Source: Shimia isoporae (GTDB taxonomy: Bacteria > Pseudomonadota > Alphaproteobacteria > Rhodobacterales > Rhodobacteraceae). From it: 64,000 nt of DNA. The notes below the pieces were generated by a model. It ran no database searches, was not told the origin of the DNA, and worked only from the letters and a program-made list of their open reading frames with translations. Positions within the stretch are counted from its first letter, which is position 1, and each line of letters opens with the position of its first letter. The position numbers were made by a program, and so were the translations under genes. The stretch lies in assembly GCF_004346865.1 (NCBI RefSeq), contig NZ_SMGR01000001.1:62001-126000 (forward strand), written 5' to 3'. Shown here piece by piece: positions 34,717-43,853 of this stretch.

Positions 34717-36318
34717 ATGGTAAATTACTTCAAGCTGATCGTGCTTGGCCTTATCACGCTTTTTGCGATGATGGCGGCCAACTTTGCACGTGATACGGCT
34801 TATATGGTGCATGCCTGGATAATCATGGCAGTATCATTCGGGCTGTTTATTTCGACATTGCGCGGGATCGGAACCAAGGCCTTTCACCCGCAAGACGAAT
34901 ATATGGATGACGTGATCCGTTACGGTGTGGTCGCGACCGCCTTTTGGGGGGTTGTTGGCTTCCTCGTTGGGGTTGTGATTGCCTTTCAACTCGCCTTTCC
35001 AGCGCTCAATTTTGAATGGGCGGAAGGCTATGCAAACTTCGGGCGACTGAGACCGCTGCACACATCTGCGGTGATTTTCGCATTTGGCGGCAACGCTTTG
35101 TTGGCAACGTCTTTTTACGTTGTGCAGCGCACAAGTGCCGCACGCCTCTGGGGTGGCAACCTCGCGTGGTTCGTTTTCTGGGGCTACCAGCTTTTCATCG
35201 TTCTGGCCGCAACCGGCTACCTGCTGGGCGGCACGCAGTCCAAGGAATACGCTGAACCGGAATGGTACGTCGACCTTTGGCTGACAATCGTCTGGGTGTG
35301 CTATCTGGCGGTGTTCCTCGGTACGATCATCAAACGTAAGGAACCGCATATCTATGTGGCGAACTGGTTCTTCCTTTCGTTCATCGTGACCGTTGCGATG
35401 CTGCACGTGGTCAACAACCTGACCATTCCGGTGTCGATCTGGGGCTCCAAGTCCGTGATCGTTTGGGCCGGTGTGCAGGACGCAATGGTACAGTGGTGGT
35501 ATGGCCACAACGCGGTGGGCTTCTTCCTGACCGCGGGTTTCCTTGGAATGATGTACTACTTCATCCCGAAGCAGGCCGAGCGTCCGGTATTTTCCTACAA
35601 ACTGTCGATCATCCACTTCTGGGCACTGATCTTCATCTACATCTGGGCTGGTCCGCACCACCTGCATTACACCGCGCTGCCTGACTGGGCTTCGACCCTT
35701 GGCATGGTGTTCTCGGTTGTGCTCTGGATGCCGTCCTGGGGTGGTATGATCAACGGTCTGATGACCTTGAGCGGTGCGTGGGACAAGCTGCGTACGGACC
35801 CTGTGATCCGCATGATGGTGATCTCGGTCGGCTTCTATGGCATGTCGACTTTCGAAGGCCCGATGATGTCCATTCGCGCAGTTAACTCGCTGTCGCACTA
35901 CACTGACTGGACCATTGGTCACGTGCACTCCGGCGCGCTTGGCTGGAACGGCATGATCACCTTCGGTGCGCTCTACTTCCTGACCCCAGTGCTCTGGAAA
36001 CGCGAACGGCTCTATTCGCTGTCGCTGGTCAGCTGGCACTTCTGGCTCGCCACAATCGGCATCGTGCTCTACGCGGCGTCCATGTGGGTGACCGGTATCA
36101 TGGAAGGTCTGATGTGGCGTGAAGTGGATGCCAATGGCTTCCTTGTGAACTCGTTCGCCGACACCGTGGCTGCGAAGTTCCCGATGTATGTGGTGCGCGG
36201 TCTGGGCGGGGTCATGTTCCTCGCTGGGGCAGTGATCATGTGCTACAACCTGTGGATGACTGTGCGGAAAGCGCCGGCCAAAGAGGCCAGCCTGTCCGTC
36301 GCGGTCCCGGCTGAATAA
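34717..36318 (+). CDS. ccoN: Cytochrome cbb3 oxidase catalytic subunit I
   Basis: 533 residues with 12 or more membrane helices. Typical segments are [78 protein letters not shown] (with the CuB tyrosine/histidine helix), [16 protein letters not shown] and [15 protein letters not shown] with heme ligands. It carries heme b and the heme b3-CuB centre that reduces O2 at high affinity. The ATG at 34717 follows AAGGGA; the longer frame to 34687 is not family-like. First gene of ccoNOQP. Confidence 0.98.
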   Translation: MVNYFKLIVLGLITLFAMMAANFARDTAYMVHAWIIMAVSFGLFISTLRGIGTKAFHPQDEYMDDVIRYGVVATAFWGVVGFLVGVVIAFQLAFPALNFEWAEGYANFGRLRPLHTSAVIFAFGGNALLATSFYVVQRTSAARLWGGNLAWFVFWGYQLFIVLAATGYLLGGTQSKEYAEPEWYVDLWLTIVWVCYLAVFLGTIIKRKEPHIYVANWFFLSFIVTVAMLHVVNNLTIPVSIWGSKSVIVWAGVQDAMVQWWYGHNAVGFFLTAGFLGMMYYFIPKQAERPVFSYKLSIIHFWALIFIYIWAGPHHLHYTALPDWASTLGMVFSVVLWMPSWGGMINGLMTLSGAWDKLRTDPVIRMMVISVGFYGMSTFEGPMMSIRAVNSLSHYTDWTIGHVHSGALGWNGMITFGALYFLTPVLWKRERLYSLSLVSWHFWLATIGIVLYAASMWVTGIMEGLMWREVDANGFLVNSFADTVAAKFPMYVVRGLGGVMFLAGAVIMCYNLWMTVRKAPAKEASLSVAVPAE

Positions 36319-36332
36319 GGAGGGCCGGAGCA

Positions 36333-37061
36333 ATGGCAATTCTCGACAAACACAAAATCCTCGAGACCAACGCGACCCTCCTGCTGGTGTTCAGCTTTCT
36401 GGTCGTGACCATCGGTGGCATCGTGCAAATCGCGCCGCTTTTCTGGCTGGAAAACACCATTGAAGAGGTGGAGGGTATGCGTCCTTACACTCCCCTCGAA
36501 ATGGCTGGCCGCGAGATCTATCTGCGTGAAGGTTGCTACGTCTGCCACAGTCAGATGATCCGTCCAATGCGTGACGAGGTTGAACGCTATGGTCACTACT
36601 CTCTGGCCGCAGAATCCAAATGGGACCACCCGTTCCAGTGGGGATCCAAGCGGACCGGGCCGGATATCGCCCGCGTCGGTGGTCGTTACTCGGACGAGTG
36701 GCACGTGGACCACATGCGTGATCCGCAGAGTGTTGTGCCTGAATCGGTGATGCCGAAGTACGGCTTCCTCGAGAAAAAGCAGATCGATGGCCGATACATG
36801 GGTGATTTGCTGAAGGCCAATGCGATCGTGGGTGTGCCTTACACCGAAGACATGATCGCAAATGCGCAGGCGGACTTTGCTGCGCAGGCTGATCCGGACA
36901 GCGACTACGACGGTTTGCTGGAGCGCTATGGCGAGAACGTCAACGTGCGCAACTTTGACGGCAATCCGGGTATCAGCGAGCTGGATGCGATGATCGCATA
37001 TCTGCAAATGCTGGGTACGTTGGTCGACTTCTCGACCTTCACGCCTGATGCGTCTCGGTAA
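36333..37061 (+). CDS. ccoO: Cytochrome cbb3 oxidase subunit II, mono-heme c
   Basis: 242 residues: one N-terminal membrane helix ([26 protein letters not shown]), a heme c site [23 protein letters not shown], and the CcoO-specific segments [26 protein letters not shown] and MPKYGFLE, with the Met ligand. It passes electrons from CcoP to the CcoN centre. GGAGG overlaps the ccoN stop region upstream. It is 14 bases after ccoN. Confidence 0.97.
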   Translation: MAILDKHKILETNATLLLVFSFLVVTIGGIVQIAPLFWLENTIEEVEGMRPYTPLEMAGREIYLREGCYVCHSQMIRPMRDEVERYGHYSLAAESKWDHPFQWGSKRTGPDIARVGGRYSDEWHVDHMRDPQSVVPESVMPKYGFLEKKQIDGRYMGDLLKANAIVGVPYTEDMIANAQADFAAQADPDSDYDGLLERYGENVNVRNFDGNPGISELDAMIAYLQMLGTLVDFSTFTPDASR

Positions 37062-37072
37062 GGGGGGAGATT

Positions 37073-37258
37073 ATGGAAACCTATTCTTTCCTCAGAGAGT
37101 TCGCTGACAGCTGGATGCTGCTGTTCCTGTTCGCTTTCTTCCTCGGGATCGTGGTCTGGGTGTTCCGCCCGGGCGCATCCAAGGAATATCGCGACACGGC
37201 AGAGATCCCGTTCCGGCATGAAGACAAACCCGCCACGGACAAGGAGGCGAGGACATGA
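37073..37258 (+). CDS. ccoQ: Cytochrome cbb3 oxidase subunit CcoQ
   Basis: 61 residues: METYSFLREFADSWMLLFLF then AFFLGIVVWVFRPGASKEYRDTAEIPFRHED. One membrane helix and the RPG.S..Y.D.A..PF pattern are characteristic of CcoQ, which stabilises the complex. Its stop overlaps the start of ccoP (ATGA, 37255-37258). Confidence 0.95.
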   Translation: METYSFLREFADSWMLLFLFAFFLGIVVWVFRPGASKEYRDTAEIPFRHEDKPATDKEART

Positions 37259-38133
37259 GCAAACCACCGAAGAAGCTCGAAGGCGATCCGACCACCACTG
37301 GCCACAGTTGGGATGGGATTGAAGAGTTCAACAACCCGCTGCCGAAGTGGTGGGTCTGGGTCTTCTACATCACCATCATCTGGGGCATCGGATATACCAT
37401 ATTCTATCCGGCATGGCCTGGCATCAACGGCGCAACTCAGGGTGTGCTTGGCTGGTCGACGCGGGCCAACGTGCAGGCCGATATCGACAGCTTCAAAGAG
37501 CAGCTTGGCCCGATCAACGCAAAACTCGAAGCGGCTGAGCTGACCGAGATTGCCACCGATCCGGAGCTGGGGCCTTACGCGGTGTCAGCGGGTGCAGCGG
37601 TCTTCAAGACCTGGTGCGCGCAATGTCACGGGTCAGGTGCGGCCGGTGCCAAAGGGTATCCCAACCTGCTTGACGATGACTGGCTTTGGGGCGGTGACAT
37701 CGAAAACATCTATCTGACGGTCAAACATGGTATCCGCAACGAAGTGGACGACGAAGCGCGTTACTCGCAGATGCCCGCATTTGGCGATGACTATCTGGAA
37801 GATGCGGACATCGATGCTGTTGCCAACTTTGTCATGTCGTTGTCGAGCGATCCGATGGACGCTTCCGTCGTCGAAGCGGGGGCAGAGGTGTTCGCCAACG
37901 AATGCGCGAGCTGCCATATGGAAAATGGCATGGGGGACCCTGAACAGGGGGCGCCGAACCTTGCCAATGGCATCTGGCTTTACGGTGGCACCTATGAAGA
38001 CATCGTGGAAACCGTCACCTACAGTCGCTTTGGCGTGATGCCACCGCGCGGCGGTGCGCCGGAAACAGCGGTGAACGAAGCTTTGATCCGCGCGGTCTCG
38101 GCTTATGTCCACCAGCTTGGTGGCGGCGAATAA
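37255..38133 (+). CDS. ccoP: Cytochrome cbb3 oxidase subunit III, di-heme c
   Basis: 292 residues. A short cytoplasmic part with HSWDGIEEFNNPLPKWWVWVFYITIIWGIGYTIFYPAWP (one membrane helix) precedes two heme c domains with CAQCHGSG and CASCHMEN and Met ligands in YSQMPAFGDD and FGVMPPRGG. It receives electrons from soluble or membrane cytochromes such as the one at 20158. It is the last gene of ccoNOQP, closed by a strong terminator. Confidence 0.97.
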   Translation: MSKPPKKLEGDPTTTGHSWDGIEEFNNPLPKWWVWVFYITIIWGIGYTIFYPAWPGINGATQGVLGWSTRANVQADIDSFKEQLGPINAKLEAAELTEIATDPELGPYAVSAGAAVFKTWCAQCHGSGAAGAKGYPNLLDDDWLWGGDIENIYLTVKHGIRNEVDDEARYSQMPAFGDDYLEDADIDAVANFVMSLSSDPMDASVVEAGAEVFANECASCHMENGMGDPEQGAPNLANGIWLYGGTYEDIVETVTYSRFGVMPPRGGAPETAVNEALIRAVSAYVHQLGGGE

Positions 38134-38156
38134 ACCGCTTTGGCTACGACAAGCTT

Positions 38157-38185
38157 AGGGCCGCCCGATGGGGCGGCCCTTTTTC
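38157..38185 (+). terminator. Rho-independent terminator of ccoNOQP
   Basis: AGGGCCGCCC (38157-38166) pairs perfectly with GGGCGGCCCT (38171-38180), loop GATG, followed by TTTT. Confidence 0.92.
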
Positions 38186-38227
38186 GTTTTGGCAAGGCGC
38201 AAAAAAGAGACAAAAAAGAGTGTCGTC

Positions 38228-38241
38228 TTGACCGAGATCAA
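38228..38241 (+). promoter_or_regulatory. FNR-type box before the AraC-family gene
   Basis: TTGACCGAGATCAA fits TTGAY-N4-RTCAA. It is centred at 38234.5; a weak -10 (TTAGTC, 38263-38268) would place the start near 38276, leaving a leader of about 200 bases before the likely start codon at 38483. Confidence 0.75.
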
Positions 38242-38330
38242 GTTTCAGGGCGGGAATCCGCGTTAGTCTTTGGTTAAGGGAGCGGTGACTTGCAGTCCCA
38301 ACTCCCTGAATGCCCAACTTTCGGGCTATC

Positions 38331-38466
38331 GGTATCGGTCCTTCCGTCCTGTTCGCGCGTTTCCTGGAAGGGCCGATACCCAATTTCCCAAAAAGAATAT
38401 GCAGATCGTGCCATTCTGGTCGCAGATTATGCCAATCCGATTTGAGGTATGCCATGTTGGGCATAC
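38331..38466 (+). promoter_or_regulatory. Structured leader with two hairpins upstream of the AraC-family gene
   Basis: Hairpin 1: GGTATCGGTCCTTCC (38331-38345) pairs with GGAAGGGCCGATACC (38366-38380), 15 pairs with one U-G and a 20-base loop. Hairpin 2: GTATGCC (38447-38453) pairs with GGCATAC (38460-38466), six-base loop, ending 16 bases before the ATG at 38483. No T-run follows either. If translation began at a codon upstream (38270, 38399 or 38429), part of this would be coding. Confidence 0.55.
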
Positions 38467-38482
38467 TCAGTTGGAATGGCCC

Positions 38483-39478
38483 ATGCAAAAACAACCGCGT
38501 TATCCGATCCAGAAGATGTCCCGGCAGGTTTTCGAACTGTTGGGGCTCAATGTCGAGCGCATCATGCGTCGGTCCGGGCTGCCGGTTGATCTGGTGGATC
38601 ATGATCCGCGGGGCATTACTGCGGAGCAATTTTACGCGGTTTGGGACGCGATTGACGAAGAAACAAGCGGTGGTGACACGCCGTTCCAGATGGCACGCGC
38701 CTTGGCCAAGGGGCCTTTTGCACCTGCCCTGTTTGCGTTCTCCTGCAGTCCCAACATTCTGGTCGGTCTGGAGCGACTGGCAGTTTTCAAGCCCTTGGTG
38801 GCCCCAATCCGGCTGCTTATTTCGCAGAACAGCTCCCATGTGAAACTTGAGTTCGCCACGTCCGATCCTGCTTTTGTGATGCCAGAATCGATGATTGCAT
38901 TTGAGCTTGTGTATTTCATTGAGATTTGCCGCAATTTCACAGGCGTCGACATCGTGCCCGAAGGGATCGAGATGCCGAAGCTGCGCTTGGATCAAGCGGA
39001 CTACGATCGATATTTCGGCCGTCGGGCGAACGAAGGCAAAGGGCCAAGCCTGACGTTGTCGCGAGAGGATGCACTCCGTCCTTTGATCTCGGAAAACGCA
39101 CAACTTTGGGCCGGGTTTGAACGCGAACTCAACAAGCAACTCGCGGAGCAAAAGCGCAATACGCCTATGACACTGCGCGTACGCAATGCGCTGATGGAAC
39201 TTTTGCCGTCGGGGCAAGCCTCGGTGGATGCAGTTTGCGGACGGTTGCTGACAAGTCGGCGCAGCTTGCAGCGGCATTTGAGCGCAGAAGGCGAAACCTT
39301 TCAGAAGGTTCTGGACGATACACGATCGGATTTGTCGATGCATTACCTGCGTCGCGGCGACATGAGCGTCGAGGAAATCTCTTATTTGCTGGCGTATCGC
39401 GACCCGAACAGTTTCTACCGCGCGTTCCACAGCTGGACGGGAATGACGCCAAGCCAAGCGCGCCTGATCGAAGCCTGA
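38483..39478 (+). CDS. AraC-family transcriptional regulator inserted between ccoP and ccoG
   Basis: 331 residues from ATG 38483: MQKQPRYPIQKMSRQVFELL. The N-terminal part (LNVERIMRRSGLPVDLVDHDPRGITAEQFYAVWDAI) fits the Arabinose_bd/OruR-type ligand domain. The C-terminal double HTH has ASVDAVCGRLLTSRRSLQRHLSAEGETFQKVL and MSVEEISYLLAYRDPNSFYRAFHSWTGMTPSQAR. The start is uncertain; the frame is open upstream and ATGs at 38399 and 38429 exist, but the chosen start gives family length and GGAA at about 8 bases. Regulators of this type often control fatty acid, amino acid or virulence genes. An FNR box upstream suggests oxygen-dependent expression. Confidence 0.83.
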   Translation: MQKQPRYPIQKMSRQVFELLGLNVERIMRRSGLPVDLVDHDPRGITAEQFYAVWDAIDEETSGGDTPFQMARALAKGPFAPALFAFSCSPNILVGLERLAVFKPLVAPIRLLISQNSSHVKLEFATSDPAFVMPESMIAFELVYFIEICRNFTGVDIVPEGIEMPKLRLDQADYDRYFGRRANEGKGPSLTLSREDALRPLISENAQLWAGFERELNKQLAEQKRNTPMTLRVRNALMELLPSGQASVDAVCGRLLTSRRSLQRHLSAEGETFQKVLDDTRSDLSMHYLRRGDMSVEEISYLLAYRDPNSFYRAFHSWTGMTPSQARLIEA

Positions 39479-39519
39479 AGATTCAGAGGCTTACAAAAGC
39501 TGACTCGGAAATGTGTGAT

Positions 39520-39533
39520 TTGACACAGGTCAA
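39520..39533 (+). promoter_or_regulatory. FNR-type box before ccoGHIS
   Basis: TTGACACAGGTCAA has perfectly symmetrical arms TTGAC/GTCAA. It is 53 bases upstream of the ccoG GTG and follows the AraC stop by 41 bases. It would give ccoGHIS its own FnrL-dependent promoter. No convincing -10 could be picked. Confidence 0.78.
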
Positions 39534-39586
39534 AGTTCTGGCGTGCTATGGTGGGCGAAATACTGCCTAAATTCCTTTTGCCATGA

Positions 39587-41020
39587 GTGAGTGATTCCGT
39601 GAGCACACCACCAGAGCCGTCGCTGTATGCCTCCCGCGAGCCGATTTTTCCCAAACGTGTGAAAGGCAACTTCCGGAACCTGAAGTGGTATCTCATGGCG
39701 GTGATGTTGGGCATCTACTACATCACACCGTTTTTGCGCTGGGACAGGGGCCCAAGCCTGCCTGATCAAGCGGTATTGATTGACCTTGCCAACCGGAGGT
39801 TTTTCTTCTTCATGATCGAAATCTGGCCGCACGAGTTCTACTTCGTTGCGGGACTTCTGATCATGGCGGGGTTGGGGTTGTTTCTGTTTACGTCGGCCGC
39901 AGGACGGGTTTGGTGTGGCTATGCCTGTCCGCAAACGGTTTGGACAGACCTTTTCATTCTGGTGGAGCGCTGGATTGAAGGGGATCGCAATGCCCGCCTG
40001 CGGCTGCACAGGCAAAAGAAACTCGATTTTCGCAAGGCGCGACTGCGCGTCACCAAATGGGTTGCTTGGTTGCTGATTGGCCTCGCGACGGGCGGGGCTT
40101 GGGTGTTTTATTTCGCAGATGCTCCGACGCTTGCCGTTGATCTTGTGACCGGGCAAGCGCATCCGGTGGCTTATACCACCATGGCCATTCTGACCTTTAC
40201 CACGTTCTTCTTCGGCGGGTTTGCGCGGGAGCAGATTTGCATTTACGCCTGCCCATGGCCGCGCATTCAGGCGGCGATGATGGATGAAGATACGTTGACC
40301 ATCGGGTATCGCGAATGGCGTGGCGAGCCCCGCAAGGCGCGAGGCGTGGACGAGGACACACAAGGCGACTGCATCAATTGTATGGCTTGTGTGAACGTGT
40401 GCCCCATGGGGATCGATATTCGCGACGGACAGCAGATGGAGTGTATCACCTGTGGTCTTTGTATCGATGCCTGTGACGAAATCATGGACAAGATCGGCAA
40501 GCCGCGTGGCCTGATCGATTACCTTGCTCTGACGGACGAGCCGCGCGAGCGCGAAGGCGGAAAACCGCGCCCGATCTGGCAGCATATTTTGCGGCCACGC
40601 ACCATCCTTTATACTGTGTTGTGGTCGGCTGTCGGTGTCGCGCTTATCGTGGCGCTGTTCCTGCGGTCTGACATCGAAGCGACGGTGGCACCTGTGCGCA
40701 ACCCGACCTTTGTGACACTGTCGGACGGATCGATCCGAAATACCTATGAAGTGCGCTTGCGCAACAAACATGGCGACGATCGTCCTTTCCGGATCACGGT
40801 CAAAGGCGATTTGACCCTGCGCATCGAACTTGAGGGTACGCCATATGAGACGGTGACGGTGCCGGCGGATACGATGTTGAACCAGCGGGTTTACGTCATC
40901 GCGCCAAGTGGTTCGGCACCGGCGGAAGGACACCTGACCGAATTCCGGTTCTGGGTGGAAGATATCAGCAACGGGGACCGGGTGCACAAGGACACGGTCT
41001 TTAACGGGAAGGGAAATTGA
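39587..41020 (+). CDS. ccoG: Cytochrome cbb3 accessory protein CcoG (RdxA/FixG), cupric reductase
   Basis: 477 residues from GTG 39587 (GTG 39599 is an alternative). About five membrane helices carry GRVWCGYACPQTVWTDLF and EQICIYACPWPRIQAAM (conserved Cys motifs). Two [4Fe-4S] ferredoxin motifs follow: CINCMACVNVCPMGIDIR and CITCGLCIDACDEIM. The C-terminus is an Ig-like domain (YEVRLRNKHGDDRPFRITV). CcoG reduces Cu2+ to Cu+ for the CuB centre. Its stop overlaps the ccoH start (ATGA at 41017-41020). Confidence 0.95.
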   Translation: MSDSVSTPPEPSLYASREPIFPKRVKGNFRNLKWYLMAVMLGIYYITPFLRWDRGPSLPDQAVLIDLANRRFFFFMIEIWPHEFYFVAGLLIMAGLGLFLFTSAAGRVWCGYACPQTVWTDLFILVERWIEGDRNARLRLHRQKKLDFRKARLRVTKWVAWLLIGLATGGAWVFYFADAPTLAVDLVTGQAHPVAYTTMAILTFTTFFFGGFAREQICIYACPWPRIQAAMMDEDTLTIGYREWRGEPRKARGVDEDTQGDCINCMACVNVCPMGIDIRDGQQMECITCGLCIDACDEIMDKIGKPRGLIDYLALTDEPREREGGKPRPIWQHILRPRTILYTVLWSAVGVALIVALFLRSDIEATVAPVRNPTFVTLSDGSIRNTYEVRLRNKHGDDRPFRITVKGDLTLRIELEGTPYETVTVPADTMLNQRVYVIAPSGSAPAEGHLTEFRFWVEDISNGDRVHKDTVFNGKGN

Positions 41021-41481
41021 TGAGCGAGAAGAAGTTTACAGGCAAGCATGCCCTGATGATCTTCGTCGGCGCTTTCGGGATCATCATCGCGGTCAATCTG
41101 GCACTTGCATATAATGCTGTGGCGACGTTTCCGGGCCTGGAAGTGAAGAACTCCTACGTCGCCAGTCAGCAATTCGACCAGAAGAAAGCCGCGCAGGAAA
41201 ACCTTGGATGGACCGTGGATGCACGGGCCAAGGGCGGTCTTCTGATCCTGTCGATCACGGATGCGGAAGGCAAGCCGGTGCAAGTTGGCAAGCTCGATGC
41301 TGTATTAGGGCGGGCCACGCACGTCAAAGACGACACGCGCCCCGATTTCCAGTTTGACGGAACGGCCTATGTGGCACGTGAGGAGCTGGAACCCGGCAAC
41401 TGGAACATCCGCATGAAAGCGACTGCGCTGGACGGCACGCCGTTCGAGCAGCGCGTGGTTCTGCGGGTTCAGAAAGGCTAG
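41017..41481 (+). CDS. ccoH: Cytochrome cbb3 assembly protein CcoH (FixH)
   Basis: 154 residues: one N-terminal membrane helix (GKHALMIFVGAFGIIIAVNLALAYNAVATFPGLEVKNSYVASQQFD) and a periplasmic beta domain ending WNIRMKATALDGTPFEQRVVLRVQKG. The F.G.EV.NSY.ASQ.FD pattern is FixH-specific. CcoH links the copper delivery steps to oxidase assembly. Two bases separate it from ccoI. Confidence 0.95.
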   Translation: MMSEKKFTGKHALMIFVGAFGIIIAVNLALAYNAVATFPGLEVKNSYVASQQFDQKKAAQENLGWTVDARAKGGLLILSITDAEGKPVQVGKLDAVLGRATHVKDDTRPDFQFDGTAYVAREELEPGNWNIRMKATALDGTPFEQRVVLRVQKG

Positions 41482-41483
41482 GC

Positions 41484-43670
41484 ATGACGGCCGCGTTGCG
41501 CCCATCGGTTTCGGCCTGTCCGGCCTGTGATGCTGCTCCGGCAGCGGCCGCCTTGGCGGATGCCGCGCCGCTTCCGGATGCGCGGATCGCGCTGTCGGTG
41601 CCGGCCGTTCATTGTGCAGCCTGTATTTCGACGGTCGAGGGGGCATTGGCCCGTCACCCCGGAGTTAAGTCCGCGCGTGTGAACCTGACGCTGAAGCGGG
41701 CATCGGTCGAAGCAGACGCAGAGGTGAGTGCGGCAGAACTGGCCGAGGTTCTTGCGAAAGCAGGCTATGAGGCGCATGAACTGGATGCCGGAACACTTAG
41801 CGCCACGGAAAACGACAAGGCGGGCCGCGATCTTTTGATGCGCCTTGCGGTCGCGGGCTTTGCGTCGATGAACGTAATGCTGTTGTCGATTTCGGTCTGG
41901 TCCGGTGCCGAAGCGGCTACGCGTGACCTGTTTCACTGGATTTCGGCAGCGATCGCGCTGCCCACGATCATCTTCTCAGGCAAACCGTTTTATGTGCATG
42001 CCTGGAATGCGCTGAAGAACCGGCGGCTCAACATGGATGTGCCGATTGTGCTGGCGATCGTGCTGGCGGTGGTAACCTCGCTTTGGGAGACTTCCCTGTC
42101 CGGCGAACACGCCTACTTTGATGCGGCACTCGCGTTGGTCTTTTTCCTGTTGGCAGGGCGATATCTGGATCACCGGACACGTGCGGTGGCCAGATCGGCA
42201 GCAGAAGAATTGGCCGCGCTTGAAGTGCCGCGCGCGACACGGGTGTGTGAAGGTGTCGAAGACGTTGTACAGGTCAGCGAGTTGAACGTTGGCGACCTTG
42301 TTTTGGTGAAGCCAGGCGGGCGGATGCCTGTGGATGGCGAAATCGTAGACGGTCGCAGCGAACTGGACCGCAGCTTGCTGACGGGGGAAACCTTGCCGGT
42401 GTTTGCAGAGCCCGGGCTTGGCGTAAGCGCGGGGGAAGTGAACCTCACCGGTCCGTTGGTGATCCGTGCAAGCGCTGTCGGTGAGCAAACTAGCTTGCAT
42501 CGTATGGCCGATCTGGTTGCAGTAGCTGAGTCCGGCCGGTCAAACTACACCTCTTTGGCGGACAAGGCGGCAAAGCTCTATGCGCCGGGGGTACACATTT
42601 TGTCGGCGCTCAGTTTCCTCGGCTGGTACCTCTATACCTTTGACATGCGCACGGCACTGAATATTGCGGCCGCAGTTCTTATCATCACCTGCCCCTGTGC
42701 TCTGGGACTGGCTGTGCCTGCTGTAACCACGGCGGCATCTGGCAGACTTTTCCGCAAGGGTATGTTGATCAAGCACTCCACCGCGTTGGAACGCATGGCG
42801 CAGGTAGATACGGTCGTTTTTGACAAGACGGGCACTCTGACGGCTGGGGCGCCGGAGCTGGTAAATGCGGAAACCTTTTCCGAGGAGGAATTCGGAGTGG
42901 CTCTGGCGCTGGCGATGGGTTCGTCGCATCCCCTTAGCCAGGCGATAACGCACGCAGGGCAGGCAGCGGGCATCCGGCCTGCGCGGTTGAACGAGATTGA
43001 GGAAGTGCCTGGCTACGGAACACAAGGGCAGCTTGAAGGACGGCGCGTGCGTCTGGGGCGTGCCAGTTGGGTCGGCGCCGACGCGCGCGAGCAGACTTCG
43101 GCGTACCTTTCGATCGGTGATGCGGCGCCCAAGGCTTTTCTCTTTGCTGACAGCTTGCGGGCAGGTGCCGAAGAGGCGGTGGCGGCGCTCAAGGACGCCG
43201 GTATGAATGTTGTCCTGATTTCCGGAGACACGACAGGGGCTGTCGAAACTTTGGCTGAGCGCCTTGGCATCGAGCGGTGGGTGGCGGAAGCATTGCCCGA
43301 GGATAAGGCAATGAGGGTTCAGGCGATGTCGGACAAAGGGCAACACGTCCTGATGGTCGGCGACGGTTTGAATGACACGGCCGCACTTGCCGCTGCGCAT
43401 GTATCGATCTCTCCGGCTTCGGCGCTGGATGCGGCGCGCGTTGCGTCTGACATCGTTTTGCTGGGCGGCGATTTGTCCCCGATTCCGGATGCGCTGGTAA
43501 CCTCCGCTTCTGCCATCAAGCGTATTCGTGAAAATTTCCAGATTGCGACTGTGTACAATGTCATCGCCGTTCCGCTGGCGGTGGCAGGTTTGGCGACGCC
43601 GCTGATTGCCGCATTGGCGATGTCCCTGTCGTCGATTACAGTTTCGCTGAATGCACTGCGCCTGAGGTAA
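41484..43670 (+). CDS. ccoI: Copper-transporting P1B-type ATPase CcoI (FixI)
   Basis: 728 residues. The N-terminus has CPACD and a heavy-metal domain with HCAACISTVEGALARHPGV. The actuator TGES-type loop is LLTGETLPV, the transmembrane metal site is CPCALGLAVPAV, the phosphorylation site is FDKTGTLTAGAPELV, and HPLSQAI (HP motif) and MVGDGLNDTAALAAA follow. It exports Cu+ into the periplasm for cbb3 assembly. It belongs to the CopA2/FixI low-rate group by gene context. Confidence 0.96.
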   Translation: MTAALRPSVSACPACDAAPAAAALADAAPLPDARIALSVPAVHCAACISTVEGALARHPGVKSARVNLTLKRASVEADAEVSAAELAEVLAKAGYEAHELDAGTLSATENDKAGRDLLMRLAVAGFASMNVMLLSISVWSGAEAATRDLFHWISAAIALPTIIFSGKPFYVHAWNALKNRRLNMDVPIVLAIVLAVVTSLWETSLSGEHAYFDAALALVFFLLAGRYLDHRTRAVARSAAEELAALEVPRATRVCEGVEDVVQVSELNVGDLVLVKPGGRMPVDGEIVDGRSELDRSLLTGETLPVFAEPGLGVSAGEVNLTGPLVIRASAVGEQTSLHRMADLVAVAESGRSNYTSLADKAAKLYAPGVHILSALSFLGWYLYTFDMRTALNIAAAVLIITCPCALGLAVPAVTTAASGRLFRKGMLIKHSTALERMAQVDTVVFDKTGTLTAGAPELVNAETFSEEEFGVALALAMGSSHPLSQAITHAGQAAGIRPARLNEIEEVPGYGTQGQLEGRRVRLGRASWVGADAREQTSAYLSIGDAAPKAFLFADSLRAGAEEAVAALKDAGMNVVLISGDTTGAVETLAERLGIERWVAEALPEDKAMRVQAMSDKGQHVLMVGDGLNDTAALAAAHVSISPASALDAARVASDIVLLGGDLSPIPDALVTSASAIKRIRENFQIATVYNVIAVPLAVAGLATPLIAALAMSLSSITVSLNALRLR

Positions 43671-43674
43671 ACCG

Positions 43675-43833
43675 ATGCAGATTCTAGCCTACCTAATCCC
43701 GATCTCGCTCTTTTTAGGGGGCGTTGGGCTTGTGGCGTTTGTCTATACAGTGCGTTCCAACCAATACGACGATCCCGAAGGTGATGCGCAGCGGATCCTG
43801 TCGGGACAGTATGACGACAAGCCAAAGACCTGA
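43675..43833 (+). CDS. ccoS: Cytochrome cbb3 assembly protein CcoS
   Basis: Only 52 residues: MQILAYLIPISLFLGGVGLV then AFVYTVRSNQYDDPEGDAQRILSGQYDDKPKT. One membrane helix followed by the CcoS signature (R..QYDD..G.A.RIL) is decisive. It starts 4 bases after ccoI. CcoS is needed for cofactor insertion into CcoN. The gene is easily missed because of its size. Confidence 0.93.
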   Translation: MQILAYLIPISLFLGGVGLVAFVYTVRSNQYDDPEGDAQRILSGQYDDKPKT

Positions 43834-43853
43834 ATTCGGAGGCTTTTGCGAGC

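Noticed and set aside
34834..36339. Long open frame of 501 codons antisense to ccoN
   Set aside because: It is His/Arg/Gln-rich with no domain pattern, lies fully inside the well-supported ccoN, and is a codon-bias shadow.
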